NCBI GenBank assembly: GCA_019633425.1
Contig: WSUB01000052.1
Coordinates: forward strand, 173,193 to 237,192
Direction of reading: 5' to 3'
Length of the DNA: 64,000 nt
From: Tulasnella sp. 424
Taxonomy: Eukaryota; Basidiomycota; Agaricomycetes; Cantharellales; Tulasnellaceae
Numbering within the stretch: position 1 is the first letter of the stretch; the number at the start of each line of letters is the position of its first letter. The translations under genes were made by a program, and so were the position numbers. The notes under the pieces are model-generated. The model was not told the origin of the DNA, did not search any database, and saw nothing but the letters and a program-made list of their open reading frames with translations. This document shows positions 48,162 through 60,860 of the stretch, piece after piece.

Positions 48162-51100
48162 TTAACATACCAAGAAAAACCAAACCTTCCCCCAGAACGT
48201 CGTCGGCGGTTTCTCTTCCTTCCAATCCGCGAAATGGTTGTCTGGATCGCAAACACCGCGGAAGTCCATACCATTGGCTCGGACCATTGCGCTCTGCTTG
48301 ATGAACTTGTAGCCGAACAGCAGAAGGATCAGGGTGGGTAATGGGAGATAGTTGGTAACGAATTTGATGACTTGGTCTTTGGGGAATGGCGGCGAGTCGG
48401 GTGTCACAACTGGAGGGCGTAAGAGGAATTAGTATATGTGACGAGTAGTGAAGAGCAAAACTTGTCATACAAATCACCCATCGCCCATTCGTGGTATTAA
48501 AGAGACTCCATCCGTTGAAGAGAAGGATGAGGCAGCACATTGTCAACGAATAGATTGCCCACTTTTTAGAGTGCCGTCGTCAGCACGTTATGCAAGATGG
48601 CCGTAACGAAGCAACCAACTCACGAAAGGTTGACCCCAAGCCCGGTTCCGTTCAATCAACTTGATCTCGTACTCGTACATCGACTTTTGCACCTTCGTTC
48701 CCCTCCAGAACCGCACGTAAGTGAACAGCGTTCCAACCCAAGACTGCAACCAGACACCTCGAGTTAGCACAAGAGACGAGATACATACTTCATGAACCGG
48801 GTCACCCGAAGACATACCTGGAGATACGCAGACGATGACATGCTACTTATCCAGCTGAATACCTGTGAACAAAACATCAAGATATTCAGCCCTTGATTGT
48901 ATCGAGCATCCCCGCTCAGTCCAACCTTTTCGGGAGTTCCAGCCACATTTTCATAAGGCCGCATCGCCATGAAGCTGAGTGACGAGAACCCAACTGTGAT
49001 GAGCACTCCAACCCACGGCACGACAACGCCGTCTTTCTTGGCACGTTCGGTGTTTGGCCAGACCTTAGCAAAAACGCTTGGTGCGTGTCCTGCTTTGGCG
49101 AGATAGAATAGGTAGCGGGTCGAGAGGAAGATCTATGAGAATATAATGGGTTGTCATTGGTTTAGGGCAATAAGGAGTGTTACAGTATCGGTATGTTAGG
49201 GAAGTGATACGAACCTCTGTTGAAGCCGCTGAGGCTGCGGAAGTCATGATCAATGCGACCGCAAGGTTCGTGGCCTATCGAAGGTACACAAGAAGGATGA
49301 GCTAACCGACCGAGGAGCGATAAGAAAATAGTCAGAATAGCGTTACCCAATTGTAACTCGCCCCCGCCCTCATCAATGCTACCAAGAAAGGGGATTTTGC
49401 CCATGGAGCGCCACTGGTAGGTGAGTTTGGATTTGATGGGTCGATCTTTGGAGGGACGACTGCTGAGCGAGGGACGACGGTTCCGACTATGATAATGGAG
49501 ACGAAGTAAAGGAGAGTCCTGGCGTTGAAAACACGTGAAGCGAGTCGTTCGGTAGGTTAGTGCCCTGGTAATTCAAAATGAAAAACGGCAAAACGAGACA
49601 TACATCCTAATCCAGACTCGACGAGAGACATCAGCGATGACCTAATCTCCCCAGAAAACCCACCGGTAAGTTTGTTTTCGGAATTTTGGATGTCGTCACC
49701 ACATTTCACTTACGCTCGGTGCGTTCCGGATCTACAGCAAGCCAGGACAAACAGGTCAATTACAAAACCCGCAGAAAGACTTTCAGCCCCGAATCGCAAA
49801 TTCTTACCTCGCCCGCAATAACAGAAGGAATCTCCGTCCCAAAGAAACTGAACTGCCAAAAGACACGCAAATTCCAAACGCCTGGGTTAACCTGCCAGCG
49901 TTCCCTCGACGCGACTAGCGTATTGTACATACCGCAGCTTGCATGAACACTGCCCAAAAACCTAGAAAGCGACCCCACGCGCCGGGGATCTTGAGGTATT
50001 GGGAGAACGGTGGATCCCAGTATGTGGACGGGCCTTGATGTCTATGAAAGTGAATACATATTTGGGATTGTTGAATATTAGATGGGCAAGTTGTTTGGGA
50101 CAGACGTACACTTCCGTTGCATGGGCGTCGAGGACGACTGAGAGGATCACTGTAAAGTGTCGTAGCCCAGGGGAGGAGTGCTTAGACATGAGCCAATGTA
50201 AGTAGCGCGTCCCGTGGAGTGACGTACAGAGGAGAGCGACGGCCGATAACTTGACGATTGCGAAAACGCTCTGAATGTCACCAAAGTATCGGCCGAGAAG
50301 AACTGGGACTGAGATGAACATCATCTATTAGGGGAAAGTGAGTGTTGAATATGTGAATTATATTGCGGCGTGGCGCAACGTAGATGGAGGGTTGGCAGAA
50401 AACGGACTAACAAATAGGAATGGCCATAGGACAACCCTGACCCAAACACAGAATCCCTCATCAGTAAACGAATGTGAGTAGTAAACAGGAAAGGTATCAT
50501 ACAGTCGAGAAGCTGGTTTCCAGAACTTTATGAGAGAGGTGGCCGCCGATATTTGAGACGGGATTCTGAAATATTCGGAGGCGGAGGGAGGCTTGTTCAA
50601 GCCACGTTTGTCTTGAAATGACCAAGTTACTCACACTATTCCCCAATGGTACCACGCATTCCAGCCCATTGCAAAACCTATGGACAAAAAAAGCATGTAC
50701 CGGCCACGTCAGTTAGGCCGTCGTCTTGCCCCAGGCTCTTGACAGCATGAGACGGCAACGAACCTAGGGCAGGGTCGACGAACCGATCGGCTAGCCCAAC
50801 TGTGCCTCTGCAACTTGGGAAAGCTGCGACCATTTCAGCTGAAGAAACGACCATTCCATAAACCACGGATGACATCGCCAGATAGCCCTGCAGACATATG
50901 AGCAAAGAGTGTCAGGATTCGGTTCTTGACCTTCAATACCCTCGGGACGCACCAGCAAGATTCCGAAGGGACCTGCGTCGATGAGGGGTTGGCCTATAGC
51001 GAGGGAGAATGCTTCTGTGAGTTCGCCGGTCCGGGGTTTGAAGGCGGTGACCCACCTGTGCCCAAGAAGAGGCCAGTCCTGTTAGAAAGAGGTTAGCTCG

Positions 51101-51535
51101 GAAGCAAGTGGTGGAATGGGGTTCGCTTGCCCTATAGCACCACCTGCGACATCCAACACAGACTTGGTTAATGATCCGCCACCGTGTTATCGGCCTGCCC
51201 GAGGACTTACAAATTGATACCAAAGTCGCTAGAAATTACAAGTCAGCCTCGATGACCTTCGCATGACTTGAGATAAATTATGCCTTGCCTTGTCGCCTGG
51301 TAAAATGCGGTCGAAAAGTCTCATCCGGATATTGACAATATGAAAAGCTCGGATAGTCCGAAGATCCGTCCGTTGAAGACCGAAATGACTTCTTTTCGCT
51401 GTACACAGATTGTGAATCTGTTGCAGGCAATTCCATAGCGTAGCTTGTTGGGGATGAACTGAGTGGTAATTCTGGCATTGTTTGCTGCGGAGACCGCTTT
51501 CGGAAGTGGAGAAGACTTGATATTGATGGCATCAT
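48162..51535 (-). CDS. Amino-acid permease D (APC superfamily), without partner
   Basis: Starts at 51535 (MMPSISSLLHF; the next ATG is at 51532). The N-terminus ends YPDETFRPHFTRRQ. Helix 1 reads CGAIGTGLFLGTGQPLIDAG. Further motifs are YGMVVSSAEMVAAFPSCRG, DRFVDPALGFAMGWNAW, FFGTEIPSVIAGE, MTSAASAASTEIFLSTRYLF and a C-terminal KVWFFLVC. All exons I traced are open. It forms a second subfamily with E (Cys-Gly instead of Ser-Gly before AIGTG, different intron positions). Two introns use GC donors (51288-51283 and 51130-51125 on the minus strand). It is tandem with permease E and has no adjacent seven-helix gene. Confidence 0.87.
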
Positions 51536-52373
51536 GAAAGGCGTTCGTTCGGTTTAAGATGACTTGAGGAGTAGTAGCAGGTATGATACAGGAGCGAAGG
51601 TTCGTAGTGTACAGAGCGCAGAGCGTCTGGCCTTGGAGGCCGTAGGGGAGTCGTGGTAGAGGCGAGGGAAAGTTAACATCGGTGTTTTGCCAAACGCCAG
51701 GTACGGCCCCGGTGATCCGGAGTTTGCCGCAATTCGGAGACCGATCTCAGCTCACCAAGGGGTCCCTCTGCATGATGAACGCACTTCCCCACTCACAAAT
51801 ATATTCATGAGAAGCGTATAGTACTTGGAAGACACTCCCACCTGTATGTACGACGAGATAACTCTAGGAGAAGACTCGATGCGTGGGCGTCTAGCTACGT
51901 AGGCGTCTTGCCAATATTAGCCGTTGTAATGTTGACCGACCGCTCTTTATCCGTCTCCACCGACACTGCCCTCAGGTACCCCCGACGCTTCGTGAATACC
52001 CCCGCCTCGGTAACAGGTCCCTTCCATGGTTTACACCAAGTCTGATCGAACGCAAACGGCGCGACCAAATCTCCGACTTGAGCTGGCAGATCAGCCTTGG
52101 CAAATCTAACCCAGACTCATGGCAAGAACTAGGCTGGGGCCAACAATGAGGACACGAGTGGCGAGAGAGAATTGGGCTGAGAGTGAGAGCCTCGATTGAG
52201 AGGCGAACACACTCTTCGGCGACAGGGCATGTTAGCTCCAGCTGTGGTCAGTCGAGGTGTTCTACAGATGCACCCAGCCAGCCAAAGTACGAGACAGAAC
52301 GCAGCACACGATAAACCCAAAAGTAAATTATAGGACGACGCCAACATAACGCGAGAGAACAGCCGGATACAGG
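51536..52373. promoter_or_regulatory. Upstream region of permease D, relic of a divergent promoter
   Basis: About 51680-51970 matches 56600-56900 in the promoter between permease E and seven-helix gene D, for example tgagaagcgtatagta and a gtttgccgca...cggagaccga block. Homology stops before any receptor coding sequence. AGATAA occurs near 51849. The rest holds nothing recognisable. Confidence 0.6.
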
Positions 52374-55300
52374 TCAGCAGAACAAGAAAAACCAAACCTT
52401 CCCCAAAAACGTCGTTGGGGGCTCCTCTTCCTTCCAATCCGCTAAATGATTGTCCGGGTCACAAACCCCACGGAAATCCATGTTCTTCGCCCGAACCATC
52501 GCACTTTGCTTGATGAACTTGTAGCCGAAAATTAGAAGCATGAGAGTCGGTAATGGGAGGTAGTTAGTGATGAACTTGATGACTTGGTCCTTGGGGAATG
52601 GCGGGGAGTCCGGTGTCACGACTAGAGGGCGCGTTGGTGAGTATGATGAGGAGAAATCAACAGCAGAAGCGGACTTACAGATCACCCATCTTCCATTTTT
52701 CGTGTTGAACAGACTCCATCCATTGAAAAGAAGGATGAGGCAACACATTGTCAACGAATAGATTGCCCACTGCAATGAATGCCAACGTCAGTACTTCCTG
52801 GCTCCCCAATTACATAAAGCGACTGACGAAAGGTTGACCCCAAGCCCGATTCCTTTCTATGAGCTTTATCTCGTACTCATACATCGACCTTTGGACTTTG
52901 GTTCCTCTCCAAAATCGAACGTAGGTGAAGAGCGTTCCAACCCAAGACTTGACGAAACCCCTCAAATCAGCCCTTCCCCAACGAAATTTCCGCAGACCAA
53001 ACCACGCAGAGACTTACCTGTAAATAGGAAGACGAGGACATGCTACTTATCCAGCTAAAAACCTATGGATTGAAACACCAGCGAACTCAGCGATCCATCG
53101 CAACGGACGGGCTCCCCTGGACATTATCTGACCTTCTCGGCATTCCCAGCCATGTTTGCGTGGGGCCTCATAGCCATGAAACTCAATGACGAGAACGCAA
53201 TAGCGACAAGTACTCCAACCCAGGGTACTACGACAGTGTCTTTCTTGCTATGTTCCGAATCCGGATTTGGCCAGACTTTGGCGAAGACGCTTGGGGCGTG
53301 TCCGGCTTTGGCGAGATAGGTTAGATAGCGGGTTAAGAGGAAAATCTGTGAGAATACAATAGGTTTACATTAAGGTCAGAGGTAGGAGCTGCAGTGGGGG
53401 TGAAAGACTGTTACCCACCTCTGTTGAGGCGGCAGAAGCTGCGGAAGTCATGATCATTGCTACCGAGAGGTTCATAGCCTAGTGTCAGACGTCAAGTCGG
53501 AATGCCATACGAACGAAAGGAAGGATTTGGTTTAAGTGAGAACGATCAAAAAAGACAGTATAAATAGCCTTACCCAATTGTAACTTGCCCCAGCCCGTAT
53601 CAAAGCGATCAAGAAAGGAGACTTATTCCATATTGCTGAGGTTCCAGGTGTCTCAGAGTTGGCATTGGCAGGATCGATTTGTTGAGAGACAATTGCTGAG
53701 CGAGGGACGACAGTCCCGGCGACAATAATTGTAACGAAGTAAAGCAGAGTCCTAGTGTTTTGAAATGGGAGGGAGAGAAACAAAAGAGCCCCATCGCGGT
53801 TCAGCAAATATCTTCTCTCAGGTAAAAAGGGGAAAGACATGGAACTCACATCCTGATCCACACTCGACGCGAGAGATCGCGGATCACCTAATCGCAGGGG
53901 AGAAAGGAGATATGGAGGGAGAGTTGAGACTTAATCTTCCGGACTCAGAAAAGCCTCTTGGCACATACGTTTGGCGCATTGCGAATCTAGATGGAGGAAA
54001 AGGTCAAGAAAGAGACGACAGATTGAAAGTAAAGTACAGACGCACCTCGCCTGCCATAGCGGTGGGAATCTCCGTCCCAAAGAAAGCGAACTGCAGGTAT
54101 GCGTTAGGTAGCAGAATTCCTAAGGTCAGACATTCAAAGTTCCTTAGAGACAACGCCGGGAATGACGCACCGCAGCTTGCATGAAAACAGCCCAGAATCC
54201 GAGAAAACGACCCCAAGCGCCCGGAATATCAAGGTATTGTGAAAATGGTGGTTGCCAATATGTGGATGGACCTTGACCTCTATTCGCACCGGGACGTATT
54301 TATAATCAATGATGAGATGATGGGGACGAGTCTCAAGACGGAGGCCTACTGTTTCGTTGCACGGACTTCGAGGACGATGGAGATAATCACTGTGACCAGG
54401 CCGGGGAGGGAGGTTTGGTTACTAGCTTTCGAGCAAAGGACACGACGAAGAAGGACGTACGGAGGAAGGCGATGGCTATTAACTTAATGATTGCAAAAAC
54501 GCTTTGAAAGTTGCCAAAGTGTTGACCAAGGAGAATTGGGACCGCGACAAATATGCTCTACCATAAAGGAAAATTCGGTGAGAGTTTTAGTCATGCCATA
54601 GCGGAGGACGGAAGGAGTGGACTGACAAATAAGAAAGGCCAGAAGGCCGCCCTGCAAATGTTCCCAAGTCCTTCCGTTAGGAAACAACTTTGGTTATGAG
54701 ATTTAGTAAAGCGAGCTTACAATTTAGCAGCAGGCTGCCAGTACTTCAGGAGGGATGTAACCGAGGCTACCTGAGCCGGGATTCTGGGGATGCCAGCGAC
54801 AGACACATAACTTGCTCGTCAACCAGTGGTCTGAAGTCGAGCGGTCGAGTTACTTACATTACCCCCCAATGGTACCATGCATTCCAACCCAATGCAAAGC
54901 CTATTTGAAACCAAATTACCCGAAAACGGGCTCGTCATTACGGCCGGGTTACAAAGCACGGGTACTGCGGAAGACGAACCGAGAGCCGGATCGACGAAAC
55001 GGTCGGCCAGCCCAACCGTGCCTTTACAGCTTGGAAAGGCTGCGACCATTTCGGCTGAAGACACGACCATCCCGTAGACGACGCTCGACATCGTCATATA
55101 GCCCTGCGCACGTGGGGGGTTAGGCGGGATTGAAATGGCGACTTCCCATTAGCGAAGGAATGCGCACCATCAAGGTCCCGAGAGGTCCTCCGTCAATCAG
55201 AGGCTGACCTAGAACGAGAGAGAGGGGTCGATCGGTAAGTGCCTAGATTCGGGGAGAGGATTGGAAATTGATAGCCCACCTGTGCCCAAAAAGAGGCCGC

Positions 55301-55772
55301 TCCTTTAGGAAGGTGTAAGTGCTGGAACGGGTAGTCATTACGGCGTCACGCACCCTATTGCACCGCCTAAGGTATCCACCAAAGCGATGGTTAATCACTC
55401 GCAGAATTTCGCTTATCAGTACGCCAAACTCACAAAGGGACACCATAGTTGCTGCGCAGCAACAGTCAGCCTCGGCAATTTCGGCACGACCAGCCCAGAA
55501 AAGCAAGGGAATACGTCTTCCTTACCTTGTTGTCTCGTAAAATGTGGTCGAAAAGTCTCGTCCGGATATTGACAGTACGAAAAACTCGGATACTCCGAAA
55601 CTGCGTACATAGAGGACGGGTATCCTCTTTTCTCGGAGAGATTGGATTGAGAGTCTTCTGCATGCAAGTCCAAATCATAAAATGTCGGTGATGTGCTGAG
55701 TGGTAATTCTGGTATTGCGTTGTGCGGAGAGGACCGCTTCCGAAAATGGAGGAGGTTGTCCATCGATGGCAT
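52374..55772 (-). CDS. Amino-acid permease E (APC superfamily, YAT type)
   Basis: Starts MPSMDNLLHFRKRSS at 55772. The N-terminus ends YPDETFRPHFTRQQ. Helix 1 is CGAIGSGLFLGTGQPLIDGG, followed by YGMVVSSAEMVAAFPSCKG, DRFVDPALGFALGWNAW, FFGTEIPTAMAGE, MTSAASAASTEIFLLTRYLT and a C-terminal KVWFFLFC. All exons I traced are open and match permease D, except that the donors which are GC in D are GT here. It stands head-to-head with seven-helix gene D. Confidence 0.88.
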
Positions 55773-57357
55773 CGTCAAAGGTCGTCAAAAAGTCGTTACG
55801 GATGGGAGAGTATTTTGAAGGTATAGTAGCAGGTGAAGTACAGTAGTGGAGCCTAGCAGCGGTCAGGCATAGAGTGCCTCGTTTTGCGGCTTTGCGGGAC
55901 GTGGGGTGGTTGCGTTCAAGGCGAGGGTAACACGGTGTTGTGCATTGTGAAACACCAGTGGTGGCGCCCGCGATGTACACCTCACGTGTTCTAACACCTG
56001 TTACTGACGTCTCCGGGGTGGAGATTCAAGTTGAGTGTGTCAGCAGAAGTTGATCACTAGATGGGGATAGGTAAACGAATTCAAGGTTCAGAGCGCGGGC
56101 TGAGAACTCAAGTGGGACTAGCGGCGATGGCAAAGCCTTGCAGTTCGGGACAACGGGATCCAAACGGATAAGAAAATCCATCGAGATCTTGAGCAGTGGT
56201 TATATGGGTATCTATCTGAACATCTACCCGACGACATCGGCATGTGTTATCAGCCTGGCAAGTGCGCTAGCTCTCGCACCGGAGAAGAGCGCAGATTCAC
56301 GTCGGGCCGAAAACTTTGCCTAGACCTAAAACAAGGATATTTGATCTGGAGCACTGCGGCGTACAATTACGTCCCAGTTTCGGCAAGCCTTAAATAGAAC
56401 GCCCATCACCTTCCCGTACGGAGTGGCTACCGCAGAAAACATGATACGTATGGTTCGTTTTCTGGATTAGGCTATCAAGTATGTAATTTGCTTTACCGAG
56501 TGAAAGCGGCCGCCGAGAGGGCCCAGTGAAGGGCTGTGATACGCGTTGTGGAACGCCAGCAGCAGCTTTCGGTCGCAACCCCTTGTATGAATGCCGCCAG
56601 GGGGTCGCCAGGTACGCCACCCGGGGTTTCGGGGTTTGCCGCAGCTCGGAGACCGACTTCTCGAAGTTTGCATCTGATCTACCGGCCCTCCCTCTCAAAG
56701 AACTCACCCGCTCACTTATCGAGTATTTACTGATGAGAAGCGTATAGTAATGATAAGACATTTTTCTCGCTTGGCTCCGGATTAACCTTGGGAGAGATGC
56801 AATCGTGGGCGCCTTTCGCAAGGTACTGTAATTCGGCGGCTTCTCAAGCTCGCCCTCGATTGGACATTGTAATTTTGACCGACGTTCATCACCCCTTCCC
56901 CCTTATCCCCTTCCCCGTCCCTCTCCACGCTATGCTCTCACCCTCGACACCTTTTACTCTACCTCCATCACGCTAACGACTCTCATCAACGACCTGCGCA
57001 AAACTCAAACTGCCAACGACGTCATATAAAAAAGATACGAATATCGACTGACAGACCAGCACGGAGTATTCTAGAGTCGGCGATCCACACGCCTCTCCGA
57101 CCTGAACATCACTATCCGCAGTCACAAGAGCTCAAGCCAAGCTGCAAGAGAGAAAAACATATATTGAACTTAGGAGGAAACACGGGGAACACGGCCACCA
57201 GACACGAGGTACGGTCTTTCCACTTCTCCACGTTCGATCATCCCTGGGTGGCCTGGAGCCACTACTTAGGTGCACTAACGTCCTTACTCTCTCTTTTTAC
57301 TTCTTCACAGAATAATATCCCCCCACCCCTTAAGCGCTCCTTTCGTTCAAGTCCTTG
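55773..57357. promoter_or_regulatory. Shared divergent promoter, pair D/E
   Basis: The longest of the divergent regions (1.59 kb). It holds CTTATC (56715-56720), TGATAAG (56751-56757) and CTTATC (56902-56907); the first two fit HGATAR. The segment 56600-56900 is also found upstream of permease D. Short frames here have no recognised domains. Confidence 0.5.
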
Positions 57358-59281
57358 ATGGACTACTGCGCCTACAGCACTGGTGCCCAAGATGGGGGAC
57401 TCAGTTCTACAAACCAAGCGGCCTACTGCGCTATGAATGATATACCGAGTTGCTGTGGGATATGTCCCAATACAGACTTGAGTGGGATTGGTGAGTGATA
57501 CTATGAGTATCCCCTCGAAAGGAGTTTTGGAATGCTCACATTGGTAGGGTTCGAATAGGTGTCCGTTCTGCGTTCTATCTTCAAGCCCTTATGAATGGTA
57601 TCCATCGCTCCGTCCAAGCTGGAAAACCATATCGCTGACTTTCGTGATGGATATTACCAGCTGTCCTCATTGTAATATCGCCAGAAGAGGGAGCGGAAGC
57701 AGCTTGGGCATCCACCATTGTGAGAGGCGCACTGCTACCATGCCGCCGAACGCCGCTGACATCATCGTGTCCTTCCAGCTGACAGGAGCTTTAGTAATCC
57801 CAGCTATGATCCAGAAATTCCAAGAAAACATGACCCTCCACCATGCTACTTTGGTTCTCAATTTCGCGACGCTGTCCACGATCGCCACGGTCGCGACAGC
57901 ACCTATGGTCCCTATATGGAGGAAGAAGGATACTGCCGTTGAAATTGCTGAAGCGTACAAGCAAGCCAGTCGAGGAGAGAAGAGGGCCGCAGAGGAGAAT
58001 AGTCGGCGTGGAAGGGTTGTCCTGTCGATTGTCTTGCTGGCGCAGATCATTCTTCAATGGGCTTGGGCCGTGATTGTCTTCGTTCATCCGTATTACGGGC
58101 AAGCACCGGTAAGAGAGAGAGTTATCCGGAGTCTATTGACGACTCCCGCTGACCCTTGTCTCTTTCTGCTCAGTGTTCAGAATCAACCACTATCGTGTTC
58201 CTCTTTGGCGCATACACAGCCGAAGAGATCAACGAGAAGCACTTCGCTTTATGGACACTCTGGCTCTTCCTATGCCTCGCCTCCAGTCTCGCTTGGGGTA
58301 TCATCATGGTATTCTCATGTACCAACCCCGTCCACCAACTCCCTCGCCCGTCAGTTGCAGTCGTTCCGGAAGGCCAACCGAGAACGTTGCGTGGCCGGAT
58401 GCGTCAAGCAAGCATGTTCGTCCGCATCGATCCGAAGAGCACGAACGATGAACATGCCTTGGCGAGGTTGTTGAACCGAATATCAAACGGAGTGGCGGGA
58501 ATGGTGGTCTTGATGTTCATCATCATTTCCGAGAGGCAGATCAAAGTAAATAACGTGTTGCCCGGGGAGAATAATTTGTGGAGCTTCTCACAGGTGAGTT
58601 CAAGGTTCTCGTTTCGATGGAGCTGCGTCCTCTGAGAACTGAACCTGGCACTCCATCTGCGTTTGACTTTTGCTTTAGCTTGCCGCGCTCATGTTAGCTG
58701 TCGCACCCGTTTGGCCGCTCGCGATTTCCTGGCTTAGCAAAGCTCACGAAAAGAAGGAACGCAAAAGCGGCCAGTCCATCCAATGCGTAAACGCTCCCCC
58801 ACCAATCGGCGCCCAAAACGGGCAGTATGGTGGAAACTTTGACGGTGGTCCAATGACCCCGGTGGGAGAACCATCAACTCCCTTCGCCACCTCGTCCAAC
58901 CTCAACCTGAACCTCAACACCCCCGCCGGCAACAACAACTTCTCGCCGGCCCTTGCCCCACCTGCAGTGCTGAAGAGGCGCGGACCAAGCCAGAGCGTTT
59001 CGTTCGCCGAGCCGCCGATCGTCCGACCACCGAATTCTTCAAGTTCGGTCAGCGTCTTTGCTGCGCCGATCGATGAACCGGGAGTGTTTGAAGGTGCTAT
59101 TGCGAGCAGTAGCACTGCTGTTCCGGCGTCGACGTCGTTGCCCTCGAGACGGCCACCGCCGAGGAGGCAGAAGGCGATTCCTACTTCGGAGCCTGCGGTC
59201 ATGTTTGAGGACCCACCTGATCCAGGTGATCCGTTCGGGCTGGCAGTGTTTGGGAGGAGGTCTCCTGGAGGTGAACCGTGA
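57358..59281 (+). CDS. Seven-helix membrane protein D
   Basis: Starts MDYCAYSTGAQDGG at 57358. It keeps the family signature YC-x8-C-x3-CPNTDLSGIGVR then AFYLQALMN, and the same exon phases (57358-57491, then exons near 57547, 57659, 57779, 58174 and 58679). Helices include LVLNFATLSTIATVATAPM, VLSIVLLAQIILQWAWAV, LWTLWLFLCLASSLAWGII and MVVLMFIIISERQI. The Pro/Ser/Asn-rich tail lacks the IPLTA motif of A-C. It is the most divergent of the four and the only one on the plus strand. Paired with permease E, 1.59 kb between starts. Confidence 0.82.
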
Positions 59282-59852
59282 AAGGGTACGTGTATGTCCC
59301 TCAGTCTCTTCCTTTTTTCTTATTGCTCTCCGATTTTCGTTTTTCTCCGTTTTATACCTTTTGCTCGAGGATTTGTTATGTATGCCTCTATCTTATCATC
59401 GACTTCTTGGGGGAATTGCTACTCTCTGTCAGCTAGGTTTATATTTCACTTCTTTGATTGGCTTTAGATCTCTTACGCTACTATAGAGTATCTATGGAAC
59501 TATTTTATATCGTTTTTGCGTTTTAAAATGTTGTGTGTTCTGAGATGTCGCGTTGGAACGGGTACAGACTCTTTTAGGTGCGTCGAATGTGAGAATGAAC
59601 CCCTGGTACAAACCCCTGACGTCGAACGTTGCGCAGCACTCTCTTCCCTCTCAACTGCCACCTCCCATTACCGTTAACACCAACCCTCTCTCCTCAAACC
59701 CCGCCAACATTAGAACAAGTACAAGTGAGAAGCGCTCAGCTGCAACGTATCCTTCAACTTCAGAGGACTAACCACCACACGTCACATCGCAGACTGAACT
59801 GACCCTATCAATAACCTTCGAAGACCTCCGGCGGTAAACAAAGGAAACAGCG
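59282..59852. other. Intergenic region between two plus-strand genes
   Basis: A T-rich 3' flank of seven-helix gene D followed by the promoter of the next gene. No further gene is seen. Confidence 0.5.
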
Positions 59853-60860
59853 ATGAAGCTCTCCGCTCTTATCCTGGCTGCCACTCTGGGTGTCGGTAAG
59901 CATACTGGACCATTTCACTCGTCTGGATAATAGTGGGGGCTAAGAATAGGCGTTGTGCCGTCTCCTCACCCCACAGCCTCTGCCGCACCCATCTCTCTCA
60001 TCTACATTACCAACACCGGCCGCACCATCATCAGAACCAGTCCTCCTCCCGAGTCGTTCCAGCCTCTAGCCAACATCCGCTTCGGTCACGCAGCAGCGTA
60101 TGCGCAACCCAACTCCGTCCCTGGCACCACCGTCACCTCGACACGCACCCACTCGGGCTGTGGTGGACTCCGCGCCAAGATGGATAAAGTCCGCGAGATG
60201 TTTGGCTTGACTCCTATCGTGAGGGAAGAGGAATTCCATATCATGCCTGTCCCGCACCCGTACAATCCCAATCGAGATGGTGGCCGCGAGGGCAAGGTGA
60301 CGATGATGCGATGGCATACTGTCCCTGCTGGACTTCCCGACGGGATGGTTGGAACTCTACCCTTCCCGCCACCGCATTATAGGATTCGTGAGCAGTCGTA
60401 AGTTGATTTTGAGCAAGCGAGCGGTTCGAGCGAGAGGGTGCAGGTGGCTAATCAATTGGGCGTCTCATTAATGAACGTAGGTTCGGAGATCGAATTCACC
60501 GCGCTTTGAACCAGCTTGGACCTTGGGAGGGAAGAGCTGTTACATTCGTCTTGGGTTGCGGACTTGGTGCGTTCTTAGCATGGCCTATTGATAGGATCGA
60601 TTAACTCATGCCGTCCACTTGTCGCAGGTGTTCTCCTGAGAATGTTCTTCGTCCTGGGCGTTCTCTTGGTCCGCGCTCGTCGTCAGCAACCTATCGAATT
60701 GCCTGTCGAAAGCCAAATCATCTTCGTTGCTCCACCTCAGTACATCATCGAGGAGGGTGCCATTCCCGTCACCGACGAGAAGGTTCCAATTTACGAGGAA
60801 GTCGCTCCTGAGTTGCTTGTTGACCTTGATGCTAAGAAGGATGGAGCCGTTTCCGCTTAA
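59853..60860 (+). CDS. Single-pass membrane protein of unknown function
   Basis: Four exons join in phase: 59853-59895, 59976-60398, 60480-60565 and 60628-60860. MKLSALILAATLGVASAAP is a classic signal peptide with an Ala-x-Ala cleavage site. A lumenal or extracellular region of about 170 residues follows, then one hydrophobic helix (VLGCGLGVLLRMFFVLGVLL) and a short acidic cytosolic tail ending KKDGAVSA. The topology is type I. I do not recognise a domain. It resembles small conserved membrane proteins of Agaricomycetes without assigned function. Confidence 0.75.
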
